From Anolis sagrei (lineage: Eukaryota > Chordata > Lepidosauria > Squamata > Anolidae): a stretch of DNA of 64,000 nt. A model generated the notes under the pieces. That model had not been told where the DNA came from. It worked only from the letters and a program-made list of their open reading frames with translations, and did not search any database. The position numbers and the translations under genes are program-made. Of the stretch, positions 1 to 11,161 are shown piece after piece. Where the stretch lies: positions 8,955,875 to 9,019,874 of the forward strand of contig NC_090034.1 in the NCBI RefSeq assembly GCF_037176765.1, in the 5' to 3' direction. Positions within the stretch are counted from its first letter, which is position 1. Every line of letters begins with the position of its first letter.

Positions 1-735
1 ACAGAGAAGGCCCTTTCCCTTGTCCCCGCCAGCCGTGCTTGTGATGCAGGCAGGATCGAGAGCAGGTCCTCCCCAGAAGATCTTAGAGTCCTGGTGGGTT
101 TGTAGGCAGAGATACGTTCGTATAGGTAGCTTGGGCCCGAACCATTTAGGGCTTTATAGGCCAACGCCAGCACTTTGAATTGAGCCCGGTAGCAAATCGG
201 CAGCCAGTGGAGCTGGTGCAGCAGAGGAGTTGTATGCTCCCTGCGCTCCGCTCCTGTTAGTATCATGGCTGCCGAACGTTGGACTAGTTGGAGCTTCCGA
301 GCCATCTTCAAAGGCAACCCCACGTAGAGAGCGTTGCAGTAGTCTAAACGGGATGTAACCAGAGCGTGGACTACCGTGGCCAAGTCAGACTTCCCATGGT
401 ACGGGCGCAGCTGGCGCACAAGCTTTAGCTGTGCGAATACTCCCCTGGTCACTGCCGAAACCTGGGGTTCCAGGCTCAGCGATGAGTCCAGGGTCACACC
501 CAATCTGCGAACCTGCGTCTTCAGGGGGAGTGCGGCCCCATCCAGCACAGGCTGTAACCCTATGCCCTGTTCGGCCTTTCGACTAACCAGGAGGACCTCT
601 GTCTTGTCTGGATTCAGTTTCAATTTGTTTGCCCTCAATCAGACCGTCACAGTGGCCAAGCACCGGTTCAGGACCTGGACAGCCTCCTTAGTAGCAGGTG
701 GGAAGGAGTGACATAAGATTTTCCAGGGTTAAGAA
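1..735 (-). mobile_element. L2 LINE, RT C-terminal part
   Basis: The minus strand carries the same protein as the better preserved copy at 22836-23471: L-V-S-R-K near its start, then LGVTLDSSLSLEPQVS, SRLDYCNA and LHWLPICYR, typical of the L2 RT thumb and C-terminus. It is cut at the left edge. Confidence 0.85.
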
Positions 736-776
736 GTCATCCAGTATGCCAGAAAATACAGTACTTTGCTTCCCAA

Positions 777-1020
777 ACATTATTATTGTTATTATTATTA
801 CTATTATTATTTTACATTTATTATTTTACTCTATTATTACTACCTTTATCATTTTACTCTATTAGTATTATTATTACATTTATTATTTTACTCTATTATT
901 ACTGTTATTATGTTTCCATTATTTTACTCTATTATTATTATTATTATTATAACATTTATTATTTTCCTCTCTTTATTATTATTGGAAGGATACTTAAGCA
1001 CATTTACATTGAAGAAGGTT
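777..1020. repeat. (TTA)n microsatellite
   Basis: Degenerate ATT/TTA tract of about 240 bp with ATTTTACTCTATTA units. Open frames across it are low-complexity artefacts. Confidence 0.9.
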
Positions 1021-1179
1021 AGAATAATGATTTAATCAGAGTTGGGGAGTCTTATCTTACATTTAGGTTTTATGTAAATATTCAAAAACATTTAACCTCC
1101 TGATGCCTCAATTAGTGTAGTTTTATTGGTATCTATTTTTATTTTAAAATTTACCCGTAGCTGCTGCATTTTCCACCTT

Positions 1180-1280
1180 CGGCTTATACTTGAGTCAATC
1201 AGTTTTCCCAGTATTTTTTGTGGTAAAATTGGGTGCCTCGGCTTATATTCGGGTTGACTTATACTCGAGTATATACGGTA
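1180..1280 (+). repeat. Interspersed 'TATACTCGAGTATA' repeat
   Basis: About 100 bp with CGGCTTATATTCGG and ending ACTCGAGTATATACGGTA. A second copy lies at 2342-2440. It looks like a MITE, but its ends and family are not fixed. On the opposite strand the adjacent 1281-1518 has an acidic open frame I cannot identify. Confidence 0.6.
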
Positions 1281-1839
1281 AATCATCAACTGAACTGCAT
1301 TCAGGACCCACATCCCTAAAACTAGGCCCAGGAAACAGACCATCATCCCCATTCCCTTCAGGAACATCTTCATGAATAGGATCCCCATTCCCATCAGAGG
1401 AATCAACTTGAACATGAACGACATGGTCATTCCCATCATCCAAAGCAACCTGATCATTAGACACAATCACAGGCTGAACAGGCTGACATACAACACGGCT
1501 TCCATTTGCTCCTTTCAAGGAACAGAGGGCACTTGGAATCCCACTTGCAGTTTCTTTCTGCGTGCTGGAATGTTTTTCTCTTTATTTCTATGGAGCAGAG
1601 GCAGCTCTTCCCAGCTCTGTTGCACTTCCTGGCCCCCAATTGCCTTTTTCCAACTCTATTTCCCACTTCCACACTTGTTTACCCACTGGCCAGCTGCTTG
1701 AGTACAACCCAGAGTAGAGAAAGATAATATGAGGGAGGATTTAACATGGCGGGGCTTCTTGTGGACATTCCAGAGCAGAGATCTGAATTTCCCTTTCTGT
1801 ATCATCAGAACATCCTGGTAATTAATTTTTATTTCCCAG
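1281..1839. other. SNX8 intron, no recognised element
   Basis: Nothing assigned except a 91-codon minus frame (1243-1518), Asp/Gly/Asn-rich, of unknown origin. Confidence 0.5.
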
Positions 1840-1989
1840 CAAGAGAACGCCATCCTGACAATGGAGCTGCGCAATTACTTCTCCTTGTATTGCCTCCACC
1901 AAGAGACTCAGCTCATCCATATTTATCTTCCTCTCACATCTCACATTTTGGGAGCGTTTGTCAACTCTCAGATCCAAGGGCATAAAGAG
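1840..1989 (+). CDS. SNX8: SNX8 penultimate coding exon
   Basis: 50 codons, both borders phase 0, AG acceptor before 1840 and GTAAGG donor at 1990. It encodes the end of the BAR helix region, from QENAILTMELRNYF to GHKE. Confidence 0.93.
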
Positions 1990-3613
1990 GTAAGGCTGCT
2001 TTTGAGTGCTTTGTCCTAAACATAACAGGGGATTCTCTTTAGCAGCATCCTGACTGTGGGACTCCTTTTAGTTAGGTTGGAGCCATCTCTTTTGAGTTTC
2101 CAGTGATGTTTAATGTTTCAAATTGCTCTGTTTTAATCACTTGCTGTGAGATTTCCGGGCTATATGGCCATGTTTCAGAAGCATTCTCATTACTGCTCAA
2201 GCAGGGAGCTTTGAGATGGTAGAACAGAAACTCTCTGAAGCTCTAGGTGCCCTTACCACCTATTACAGGGAAAACCAGGTGACCCCTAATCCATCTAAAA
2301 CACAGACATGTGCCTTTCACCTTAAGAACAGACAAGCATCCCGACTTATACTCGAGTCAATATGTTTTCCCAGTTTTTTGTGCCAAAATTAGGTTCCTCG
2401 GCTTATATTCGGTTTGGCCTATACTCTAGTATATATGGTATATATCCTACTTACCTAGTTTCCATCAGACCTCACAACCTCTGAGGATGCCTGCCATAGA
2501 TGTGGGTGAAAACTCAGGAGAGAATGCTTCTGGAACATGGCCACACAGCCCGGAAACCTCACAGCAACCCAGTGATTCTGGCTGTGAAAGCCTTCAACCA
2601 CACATCGCTCTGTTTTAACTTTTTAAAATTGTGGTTTGTGAATTTAACATGATTTTAACAGGAGCGGAGCGCAGGGAGCATACAACCCCCCTGTTGCACC
2701 AACTCCACTGGCTACCGATCTGCTACCGGGCTGAATTCAAAGTGCTGGCATTGGCCTTTAAAGCCCTAAACGGTTCCGGCCCAAGCTACCTATCCGACCG
2801 CATCTCTGCCTATGAACCCACCAGGACTTTGAGATCTTCCGGGGAGACCCTGCTCTCGATCCCGCCTGCTTCTCAAGCACGACTGGCGGGGACGAGAGAC
2901 AGGGCCTTCTCAGTGGTGGCTCCTCGGCTGTGGAATGCCCTCCCTACCGACATTAGACTAGCACCATCTCTAATGGTATTCCGCAAAAAAGCGAAGACCT
3001 GGCTGTTTGAGCGGGCGTTCGAATAATTAGTGCAATGATTGGTTAATGAACACTGGAATGGAACAATGGATGACGAATCTGGAACATGTTTTTGATGACG
3101 AGACGACAGTGAATGGGTCGTGTAATGTGTAATGTGTAATGTGTTAGGTTGTTAACTGTTTCTATACTGTAGCACTGAATTTTTGCTGTTCGTATTTGTT
3201 GTGAACCGCTGTGAGTCGCCTTCGGGCTGAGAACAGCAGTATATAAGTAAGGTAAATAAATAAATAAATAAATAAATAAATGTATTTCAACTCTTCATTG
3301 CCTCAGGCAGCTATATAGGCTAGGAGGCAATTTAGGAACACGTTACATATTTCCATATTGAACACTGTGGTCAGATGTTTACAGTTTTTCTTGAAATTCC
3401 TCTATAAACACTTGACCTGTTTCCTTTGGTTCGTCAGTCGTGGTCCCTCTTGTAACTTTGTCTTTGTGACAACTCACTCCATTCTCTTCTTTCCTCTAGA
3501 TGAGCAAAGTCTGGAATGAACTGACGCCCAAGCTGAGCTGCCTCTTTGCAGGATCCAGCGACACGCAAGCACTGCCCTTGTCCCCGCAGGACGGCAACCT
3601 CTTTTCTAGTTAA
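1840..3613 (+). CDS. SNX8: Sorting nexin-8, last two coding exons (3' end of gene)
   Basis: SNX8 is a PX-BAR sorting nexin on early endosomes that helps endosome-to-Golgi traffic. Only its C-terminus lies here, in two exons: 1840-1989 (50 codons, phase 0) and 3500-3613 (37 codons plus TAA). The translation runs through NYFSLYCLHQETQLIH and SHILGAFVNSQIQGHKE and continues with MSKVWNELTPKLSCLF, which matches the end of the BAR region and tail of vertebrate SNX8 as I remember it. The last ~20 residues after the LSCLFAG motif differ from human, as is usual for this tail. Acceptors are ..cccag at 1839 and ..ctctag at 3499; the donor is GTAAGG at 1990. No earlier SNX8 exon was found in 1-1839, so the rest lies left of the window. 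It converges on NUDT1. Confidence 0.93.
2141..2205 (-). mobile_element. PLE terminal fragment
   Basis: Short piece of the PLE 3' end (ggctatatggccatg, agaagcattctc). Confidence 0.7.
2342..2440 (+). repeat. Second 'TATACTCGAGTATA' repeat
   Basis: Copy of the repeat at 1180-1280; abuts a PLE fragment. Confidence 0.6.
2441..2612 (+). mobile_element. PLE 3' end with decayed hammerhead core
   Basis: Contains CTGAGGATGCCTGCC and the GGAACATGGCC terminal segment. Confidence 0.85.
2658..3285 (+). mobile_element. L2 LINE 3' end
   Basis: Open frame to 3026 with HWLPICYRAEFKVLAL, SYLSDRISAYEPTR and VVAPRLWNALP (L2 C-terminus), a 3' UTR with GTGAACCGCTGTGAGTCGCC and an (AAAT)n tail. Lies in the last SNX8 intron. 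Confidence 0.88.
3500..3613 (+). CDS. SNX8: SNX8 terminal coding exon
   Basis: The exon opens at ATG AGC AAA GTC TGG (MSKVWNE), an internal Met codon, after a ctctag acceptor and closes with TAA at 3611-3613. The 3' UTR follows; no convincing AATAAA was found before the BovB fragment at 4047. Confidence 0.92.
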   Translation: MSKVWNELTPKLSCLFAGSSDTQALPLSPQDGNLFSS

Positions 3614-4046
3614 TGCTTTAGAACTCTGGGGTGTGTGGGGTGTGGTGGGGAGAGCCACGGGGAAGGCCTATGCAATTGGCAAAGAGTTGCACGGAGTTTG
3701 CTTCCCTTTAGCTACTTTTGTACTTTTTGCCTCCTTCGCTGCTTTGAGCTGCCGGGAAATGTGATAGAGTGCATCGAGTGAAGGACTCTCTCTCTCTCTT
3801 TAAATTATTTGAGTTTCCATTTTGAATCTCTCCATGGTAGGGATGACTTTTCTCATGTCTCATGTGCTACACTTGGCAGAGCACTAGGAATCTTCCATTG
3901 CTGATTTACTACGGGATGGGAAACCTGCAATCCTCCATGTGTTTTTGGACTTTGGTTCCTCTCATGCCTAAGTGATCAACCTGTGGAAGGCCACAGGTTC
4001 CCCAGCCCTCTTAGATACTTTAATTTTACTTTAATTTTACTCTGGC
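3614..4046 (+). other. SNX8 3' UTR / downstream sequence
   Basis: Non-repetitive; no clear poly(A) signal seen. Confidence 0.4.
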
Positions 4047-4327
4047 CCAAATGTAGCTGCTCACTGGAGGGAAGGATACTAGAGACAAAGTTGAAGTACT
4101 TTGGCCACATCATGAGGAGACAGGAAAGCCTAGAGAAGACAATGATGCTGGGGAAAGTGGAAGGGAAAAGGAAGACCAAGGGCAAGATGGATGGACGGCA
4201 TCCTTGAAGTGACTGGACTGACCTTGAAGGAGCTGGGGGTGGTGACGGCCGACAGGGAGCTCTGGCGTGGGCTGGTCCATGAGGTCACGAAGAGTCGGAG
4301 ACGACTGAACGAATGAACAACAACAAC
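4047..4327 (+). mobile_element. BovB (RTE) LINE 3' end
   Basis: Encodes [17 protein letters not shown] and ends CGAATGAACAACAACAAC, the BovB ORF C-terminus. Confidence 0.85.
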
Positions 4328-4361
4328 TAGCCATACAATTGTCTAGTGCTAAGCTCATGCA

Positions 4362-4400
4362 CAGAATGTGTGTGTGTGTGTGTTTGTGTGTATATATGAG
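4362..4400. repeat. (TG)n microsatellite
   Basis: TG dinucleotide run followed by TATATGAGAGAG. Confidence 0.8.
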
Positions 4401-4745
4401 AGAGAGGTAGAGAGGACCATACACTCATAGGCATAAATTATGCTTTGCAGACAGAAAATCTCAAGTTCAGTTATGGGCATTTCCAATCAATAGAAATGCC
4501 TAGAAAGAAACCGAGAACCTGGAAAGTTGCTGTTTGCCCGAAGAAATAATGCTGGACTAACCAAAGCAACATCTCTGGACATCAGATTGGAAGAGGCTGT
4601 GTGAGCAGCTAGAGGTCCGTAGGCCTAATCTGACACATAGATAGGACCACTGGGTTGCAGTGAGTTTTCCAGGCTGTATGGCCATGTTCCAGAAGCATTC
4701 TCTCCTGACCTTTCGCCCACCTCTATGACAGGCATCCTCAGAGGT

Positions 4746-4994
4746 GGAGCCCCCGGTGGCGCAGTGGTTTAAAGCCCTGTGCCGGCAGGACTGAAGACCG
4801 ACAGGTCGCAGGTTCGAATCCGGGGAGAGGCGGATGAGCTCCCTCTATCAGCTCCAGCTCCTCATGCGGGGACATGAGAGAAGCCTCCCACGAGGATGAT
4901 AAAACATCAAATACCATCCGGGCGTGCCCTGGGCAACGTCCTTGCAGACGGCTAATTCTCTCACAATAGGACGCTCCTGACACGACAAAAAAAA
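4746..4994 (+). mobile_element. tRNA-derived SINE ('gagcccccggtggcgcag' family)
   Basis: A box TGGCGCAGTGG, B box GGTTCGAATCC, tail CTCCTGACACGACAAAAAA. Flanked by the 12-bp TSD ATCCTCAGAGGT (4734-4745 and 4995-5006). Confidence 0.9.
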
Positions 4995-5125
4995 ATCCTC
5001 AGAGGTTGTGAGGTCTGTTGGAAATGAGGCAAGTGAAGCTTAGGTATCTGTGGAGTAATGTCCAGGGTGGGAGAAAGAACTCTTGTCTGTTGGAGGCAAG
5101 TGTGAATGTTGCAATTGACTGCCTT

Positions 5126-5525
5126 TATTATTTATTTTATTTTATTTATTTACAGTATTTGTATACCACTTTTCTCACCCTGAGGGGGACTCAAAGCAAT
5201 TTACACATTTGTTGTTCATTCGTTCAGTTGTCTCCGACTCTTCGTGACCTCATGGACCAGCCCACGCCAGAGCTCCCTGTCGGCCGTCACCACCTCCAAC
5301 TCCTTCAAGGTCAGTCCAGTTTATACTGGTCCATTTAGTTTTCTTGGCAAGGATACTGGGGTGGTTTGCCATTGCTTTCCCCAATTTACACATAAGTAAT
5401 GGCAAAATTCAGTGCCAATAGAAACAATTACAATTGTACACTACAATTAGACATAAATCAAGTTAAAAACAGTACGTCCACAAGCAATGAAACAATCATT
5501 AAAACAATAAAACAGTCTCATCTGT
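5126..5525 (-). mobile_element. L2-type 3' tail split by BovB
   Basis: TTTATTTATTTAC plus TATACCACTTTTCTCACCC, the reverse of the L2 3' UTR, resumes after the BovB at CAATTTACACAT. Confidence 0.7.
5209..5381 (-). mobile_element. BovB LINE fragment with TSD
   Basis: Begins TTGTTGTTCATTCGTTCAG (reverse of the BovB end) and includes the TTGGCAAGGATACTGGGGTGG segment; 12-bp TSD CAATTTACACAT (5197-5208, 5382-5393). Confidence 0.85.
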
Positions 5526-5892
5526 CAAATCGCATTCCATTGAATAGCTTTGCAGCTTCGAAATAGCTTTGCAGCTTCGAAACCTGGCTGCTTCTTGCCT
5601 GGGGGAATCCTTTGTTGGGAGGTGTTAGCTGGCCCTGATTCTTTCCTGTGGAGACCCAAATCCACTGATTGTGGTAATGTGAAAATAACTAAATTAATTC
5701 AATGTATATATTACAAATACACATATCAAAAAACAGGACTGCCACATTCACATTGAGTAGAAACAATTAGTTCTTTTCTTGAAGTATAAAGCAAAGTCTT
5801 CGTGTGAGTAAATGTCCTGTTCTTTATTACATATGAATAGACTCCAGAAGTATGAATTGACTCCAACCTGCTTTTTTTACTGTTTCCTGTCA

Positions 5893-6505
5893 TGCTAACT
5901 CAACCAGAAAAGTCAACCATAGCAGAGCACTTGATGAACCAACCTGGTCACAGCATACTATTGGAGAACACAGAAATGCTGGACCACTTTTAACAACCAC
6001 CATGTCAGGCTACACAGAGAAGCCATTGAAATCCACAAGCATGTGGACAATTTCAACAGAAAGGAGGAAACAATGAAAATGAACAAACTCTGGCTACCAG
6101 TATTTAAAACACCAAAATCAGGACAGTAAATAAAGAACAACACACAAATAACAGGAGAATTCTTGACATGAAACAATCAGGGCCAGCTAATACCTCCCAA
6201 CAAAGGACCCCCAGGCAGCAACCAGCCAGGCCTTGAAGGTACAAGGCCATTCAGTGCTAATCAAGGTGATCAGCTGCAACATGCACACTTGCCTCAAACA
6301 GAGAGTTCTTTCTTCCACCCTGGACATTATTCCACAGATATGTAAACCCCACTTACCTAGTTTCCAACAGACCTTACAACCTCTGAGGATGCCTGCCATA
6401 GATGTGGGCGAAACATCAGGAGAGAATGCTTCTGGAAAATGGCCAGCCAGCCCAGAAAACTCACAGCAACCAAGTGATTCCGGCCAGTAGAGCCTTTGAC
6501 AGCAG
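5893..6505 (+). mobile_element. PLE: end of ORF plus 3' region
   Basis: Includes the decayed C-terminal end of the PLE reading frame (resembling AIEIHKHVDNFNRKEE in other copies), the GGAATCC-type linker, and the terminal unit with CTGAGGATGCCTGCC, GCGAAAC and GGCCAGCCAGCCC. Confidence 0.82.
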
Positions 6506-7560
6506 ATAGGATCAAGTTTTGTCCAGATAGTCCAGCCTTATTTGCTGGCATTACAGCTGCAAACTTAGGAAAGTATAAAGCAATGCCTTGAAGGGGACCA
6601 AAGGCAGTTTGGCACTTGTAGAGAACGTTTTGACACTCCATATTCCTATTTGCACATTAGCAGCTGACTATGACATCTCGTTATGCAATATATGTGACCT
6701 ATCCCAAGATATATTAAAAATGTATGCTGGTGAAAAAGAGGACAGTAAGCTATATTGCAAAATGGCTGTGTTAAAAGTGCCTGTTTTGGGCAACACAGCA
6801 CTTATTACATACAGCCCACTCCCCACTTATCTGGACCAACACAGTTGAAGACTTCTTTGTGGGTGTCTCAAAACCATGACTAGTACCAAATCTATACCAA
6901 GTGTTATTTTCAGACCACAGATAACTGAAACCATTTGAAAGCAACCAGCTTTGTTTTTATCTGTTTTGAAAATCTTGGGCAAAAAAAAGAAGAAGTTAAA
7001 ATTGAATTTTGATTGCAATTTCAGCACATTATTTATTTTGCAAAATTCAATGTTTGCTGTTTGATTTCTTCTAATGTTTATAGAAGTTATGGCAAACACC
7101 AACCATGTAAATATATCACCTCAGCCCCTTCCCATCGTTCTTTGTCGTAATTCAGATGTTATCTTTTTCACTGGTGTGCCTCTGATGTTCTTGGCAACAT
7201 GTTTTTCTTGCTCACTGGGCTGTGGATGGTTCCTCTCCTCGATGATTTCGTTTGTGTATTCATTCCTGAATAGCAATGAGCTGTTTTTGGATGTGTCTGT
7301 ATGCGGAATATCTTACTCATTAGGGTGATGAGACAATCCACTTGAAGGAGCTCCGAGATTCCTAGTTACAAAGGATGTGTGACGTGTTTGCCTCATTTGT
7401 GCCTTTCGAGTGTGCAAGATATACTTGTGAGGAGGAGGAAAGTATAAAGGAGGACCCCCTGTGGTCAAATATATCGGCAAAGAGCTAGATTAGGTATGGA
7501 CAAATTCAGGTCCAGGAGTTGGATGTGACCCCTTGGGCTCTTTTCTCAGGCCCTCCCCTC
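6506..7560. other. No recognised feature
   Basis: About 1 kb of AT-rich intergenic DNA between SNX8 and NUDT1; no splice-supported coding signal. Confidence 0.5.
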
Positions 7561-8655
7561 TCTTGCCATCCTAACCTCTCTTCCTTCTCTCTTTCCTTCT
7601 TCTTTCCCTCCTTCCTTCCCTCTAATCCTTCCCTCCCTTTTTCTCCCTTCCTTCTTCCTTCCCTTCTACTCTTTCATCCTTCCTTCCTTTCCTCCCTCCT
7701 TCCCTCTCAAACTCTTTTTCCTTCGTTACTTCCTTCCCTTGTGTCTTTCCTTCTTTCTTTTCTCTCTCCCTCCTTCATTCCTTCTCCTCCCTTTCTTCCA
7801 CCCTTCTCTTCCTCCCTCCCTTCCCTTTTTCCTTCTTCCTTCCCTTTTGTCTCTCCTTCCTTCTCTTTCCTTCCTCCTTCCCTCTCTCCCTCACTTCCTT
7901 GACTCCCTCTTTCTCTCTCCCACCTTCCTTCTCTTCCACCCTTTCATCCTTCCCTCTCTCCCCTTCTTCCTCCCCCTCTTTTTTCCTTCCTTCCTTCCTT
8001 CCTTCCTTCCTTCCATCCATCCATCCTTCCATCCTTCCATTCTTCCTTCATTATTCCTTCATTCCCTTTTGTCTTTCCCCCCTCCTTCCCTCTCACTCTT
8101 TTTCCTCCTTTCCTTTTTTCCCTTTTGTCTTTCCTTCCTTCTTTCTTTCCTCTCTCCCTCCTTCCTTCCTTCCTTCTCCTTTCTTTCTTCTTCCCTTCCT
8201 TTCTTCCACCCTTCTCTTCCTCCCTCCCTCCCTTCCCTTTTTCCTTCTTCCTTCCCTTTTTCCTTCTTCCTTCCCTTCCTTCCACCCTTTCATCCTTCCT
8301 TCCCTTTTGTCTCTCCTTCCTTCTCTCTTTCCTTCCTCCTTCCCTCTCCCCCTCACTTCCTTGCCTCCCTCTTCCTCCCTCCCTCCTTTCTTCCCTTCCA
8401 CACTTTCCCTCTCTCATTCTCCCTTCCTTCCCCCTCTCTTCTTCCATCCATCCATCCATCCATCCATCCATCCTCCTCCCTTCTATCATTCCTTCCTTTC
8501 TTTCCTTCCTTCCTTCCTTCCTTCCTTCCTTCCTTCCTTCCTTCCTTCCTTCCCTTTTGTCTTTCCTCCCTCCCTTCCACCCTCCCATCCCTCTCTTCCT
8601 CCCTCCCTCCTTTCCTCCCTCCCTTCTCATTTTCCTTCCTCCTTTCCTCCTGGCA
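7561..8655. repeat. 1.1-kb polypyrimidine (CCTT)n tract
   Basis: Almost pure C/T on the plus strand, built of CCTT, CCCT and CATC units (pure CCATC run near 8445-8471, CCTT run 8500-8550). The long open frames on both strands are low-complexity artefacts. Confidence 0.95.
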
Positions 8656-8840
8656 AAAGAGACGGTAGAGAGGGAACATGAGAACCCTGTTTCAAGATTT
8701 CAAAAGGTCTCCCATTGAGGAGGAGGAGGAGGAGGAAAACTGACTTTCTGCTGTTCTAGAGACCAGAACACAAGGGAGAAACGGTTTCAAATGGCAGGGA
8801 AAGAGATTTGGCAGAACTTCCTGGAGAGTTGCCTAGGGAG

Positions 8841-8975
8841 AGTGGTGGAGTCTTCTTCTCTGGAGGCTTTTCCACAGAGGCTTTTGGGAGTGCTTTGATT
8901 GTGCCTTCTTGCATGGCAGGGGTTTGGACTGGATGGCCCTTGGGGGGTCTCTTCCAGCTCTAGGATTCTCTATCA
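8841..8975 (+). mobile_element. CR1-like LINE 3' end
   Basis: GGAGGCTTTTCCACAGAGG and GGACTGGATGGCCCTTGG match the CR1 3' UTR pattern. Confidence 0.7.
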
Positions 8976-9756
8976 GGAGCAGGCAATATGGGGGTCTCAC
9001 GGAGACACTTTTTCTCTCCCATCCATCATCTCATCCTGACCAAGACCAACCCTTTTGGGATCCAAACGTTTCCTGTCTTCCCTTCACTTTCTGCCTCTGA
9101 AGGAGAAGAGGAAGGGAAGGAAAGGGCAGGGAGGGGGTTTGGGGAGACCCCCCTCCCTCCAAGCCCACCCAGCTCCGGCCTGCCATGTGGTCCAAAGTTA
9201 GAAAGTTTGCCCATGCCTGAGCTAGATCCTTCCTGAGAGAAGCCTGGAAGTGTGATGAAAGGCCCTTTATTGGGATTTCATGGTTTGAAGCTGGTGTGTG
9301 AGGGCCTATTCCTACCAAGCCTCTCTTTCACTTGATTGAATGTCACTGTGTCAGACGCATAGCTTATGTTGAGGACAGACCAGAGAAGTGTATTATAGGG
9401 ATTTCTGTTGTCCAAAGTGTATTTTTTTATTTTCCGAAGAGGGAAAGTCTCTCAAATTCACAGCAGGATCACTCTCTGTAAAATTACTGAAATAACTCCC
9501 TGGCCATCTGCAGAACACATTTTTTAAGCAAAGGGTTAAATGCACAGGAAGGTTAAAAGGATCGCGATACGTTTTTTTCCTTTTAAAACCAAAAAGAGAA
9601 ACTAAAGTGAGAGAGGAAACAAAAACAGTATTGAATAGATTGGTTTGCACATTTCAAAGCTAGTATTGTACTGCTATCCATTGCAATAGTTTTTTTATTT
9701 GTACCTAATTCATGCTTCAGTCAAGATAAGCCTTTCTTGTCACCAAGTGTTTTGGG
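8976..9756. other. No recognised feature
   Basis: Non-repetitive sequence; no gene supported. Confidence 0.45.
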
Positions 9757-9850
9757 CAAGGGAGAGCCAGTACGGTAGAGGGCTTCGAGTTCACGACTAT
9801 GACCCTGGGCAACTGGGTTCGAATCCCTGCTCAACCATGGAAACCCATTG
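9757..9850 (+). mobile_element. tRNA-derived SINE head (ACA-tail family)
   Basis: GAGCCAGTACGGTAGAGGG and GGGTTCGAATCCCTGC (B box), same family as 47533-47712. Confidence 0.65.
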
Positions 9851-10548
9851 GGTGACGTTGAAGGCTCTCATGGTCAGAATCACATGGTTGCTGTGAGTTT
9901 TCCGGGCTGTCTGGCCATGTTCCAGAAGCATTCTTTCCTGACATTTCACCCACATCTGTGGCAGGCATCCTCAGAGGTTGTGAGGTCTGTTGGAAACAAG
10001 ATAAGTGGGGTTTATATACCTGTGGAATAATGTCTAGGTGGGAGACACAATTCTTTTCTGCTTGAGGCAAGTGTGAATGTTGTAAATGGCCTCTAAATGC
10101 TAATCATAGAATCCTACTGTTGAAAGAGAGCTTGTGGGCCATCCAGTCCAACCCCATTCTGCCAAGAAGCAGGAAAATTGCATTCCAAGCACCCCCGATG
10201 TCCATCCAGCCTCTGCTTAAAAAGAAGAATGTGTGCCCTGGAGTGTGATGGAGGCTCCAAAGAAGGAGCCTCCACCACTCTCCAGGGCAGAGAGTTCCAC
10301 TGCTGAACAGCTCTCACAGTCATTAAATGCTAATCAAGCTGAATATTTGCAACATTCACACCTACCTCAAGCAGACAAGAGTTCTTTCTCCCATCCTGGA
10401 CATTATTCCACAGATATATAAACCTCATTTGCTAGTTTCCAACAGACCTCACAACCTCCAAGGATTGCTGCCATAGATGTGAGCAAAAAGTCATGGGAGA
10501 ATGCTTCTGGCCATACAGCCTGGAAAACTCAAGCAACCCACTGTTTGT
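9851..10548. mobile_element. Two-armed PLE insertion, split by CR1
   Basis: Left arm (minus) 9860-10084; right arm (plus) 10085-10548. The CR1 at 10106-10323 interrupts the right arm with TSD TAAATGCTAATC. Both outer ends are the PLE 3' terminus. Confidence 0.75.
10106..10323 (-). mobile_element. CR1 LINE 3' end with TSD
   Basis: Reverse CR1 end (ATAGAATC, GGCCATCCAGTCCAACCCC) inserted in the PLE; TAAATGCTAATC on both sides. Confidence 0.82.
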
Positions 10549-10552
10549 GTTT

Positions 10553-11068
10553 GTTTTTGTTTTTGTCATATCAGGAGTGACTTGAAAAACTACAAGTCTG
10601 TGTTGTGAGGTTTCCGGGCTGTATGGCCATGTTCCAGAAGCATTCTCTCCTGACATTTCGCCTGCATCTATGGAAGGCATCCTCAGAGTTTGGAAACTCA
10701 CAGAAACTAGACCTCACAACCTTTGAGGATGCCTGCCATAGATGCAGGTGAAACGTCAGGAGGTAATGCTTCTGGAACATGGCCATACAGCCCAGAAAAC
10801 TCACAACGGCTGGCGATTCCAGCCATGACAGCCTTCGACAATAAACCGGTGTGAGAGAATTGGCTGTCCCGCAAGGACATTGCCCAGGGGATGCATGGAT
10901 GTTTGATGTTTTACCATCCTTGTGGGAGGCTTTGCTCATGTGCCTGCTTGGGGAGCTGGAGCTGACAGAGGGAGCTCAACCCGCCCTTCCCGAGATTCGA
11001 ACCTCTGACCTGTCGGTCATCAGTCCTGCTGACACAAGGGTTTAATCCACTGAGCTATTGGGGGTCAC
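10553..11068 (-). mobile_element. tRNA-derived SINE split by PLE
   Basis: Parts 10553-10600 (tail) and 10847-11068 (body, B box GATTCGAACCTC reversed) are one minus-strand SINE. Confidence 0.8.
10601..10846. mobile_element. Two-armed PLE insertion
   Basis: Minus arm then plus arm of the terminal unit, forming a ~100-bp inverted repeat. The right arm reaches the ..TTCGACAATA end; the left arm stops earlier. Confidence 0.8.
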
Positions 11069-11161
11069 ACTCCTTCTGCCTCAGAGGAAGACATGGGAAA
11101 ACCCTCTGATTTGGGTCAGCATTAGTTGGAAATGACTTAAAGGTAACAACAACTGTTATGG

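Larger units (their letters stand above)
4653..5655 (-). mobile_element. PLE 3' region interrupted by SINE and L2/BovB
   Basis: PLE segments 4653-4745, 4995-5125 and 5526-5655 belong to one minus-strand copy. A SINE splits the hammerhead region (TSD ATCCTCAGAGGT). An L2 tail, itself split by BovB, occupies 5126-5525. A 19-bp tandem duplication (atagctttgcagcttcgaa) lies near 5548. Confidence 0.8.

Noticed and set aside
766-1035. Tyr/Leu-rich open frames near 0.8-1.0 kb
   Set aside because: Artefact of (TTA)n microsatellite.
1243-1518. Acidic 91-codon minus frame as a host exon
   Set aside because: No splice-supported partner and it runs into an interspersed repeat; kept only as unidentified.
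4746-4994. A- and B-box sequences as true tRNA genes
   Set aside because: The boxes belong to tRNA-derived SINEs with tails and TSDs; no cloverleaf is preserved.
7519-8718. Long open frames of Ser/Pro/Phe or Lys/Glu/Gly in the 7.5-8.7 kb tract
   Set aside because: They are translations of a (CCTT)n-type tract in several frames; no complexity, no splice or start context.
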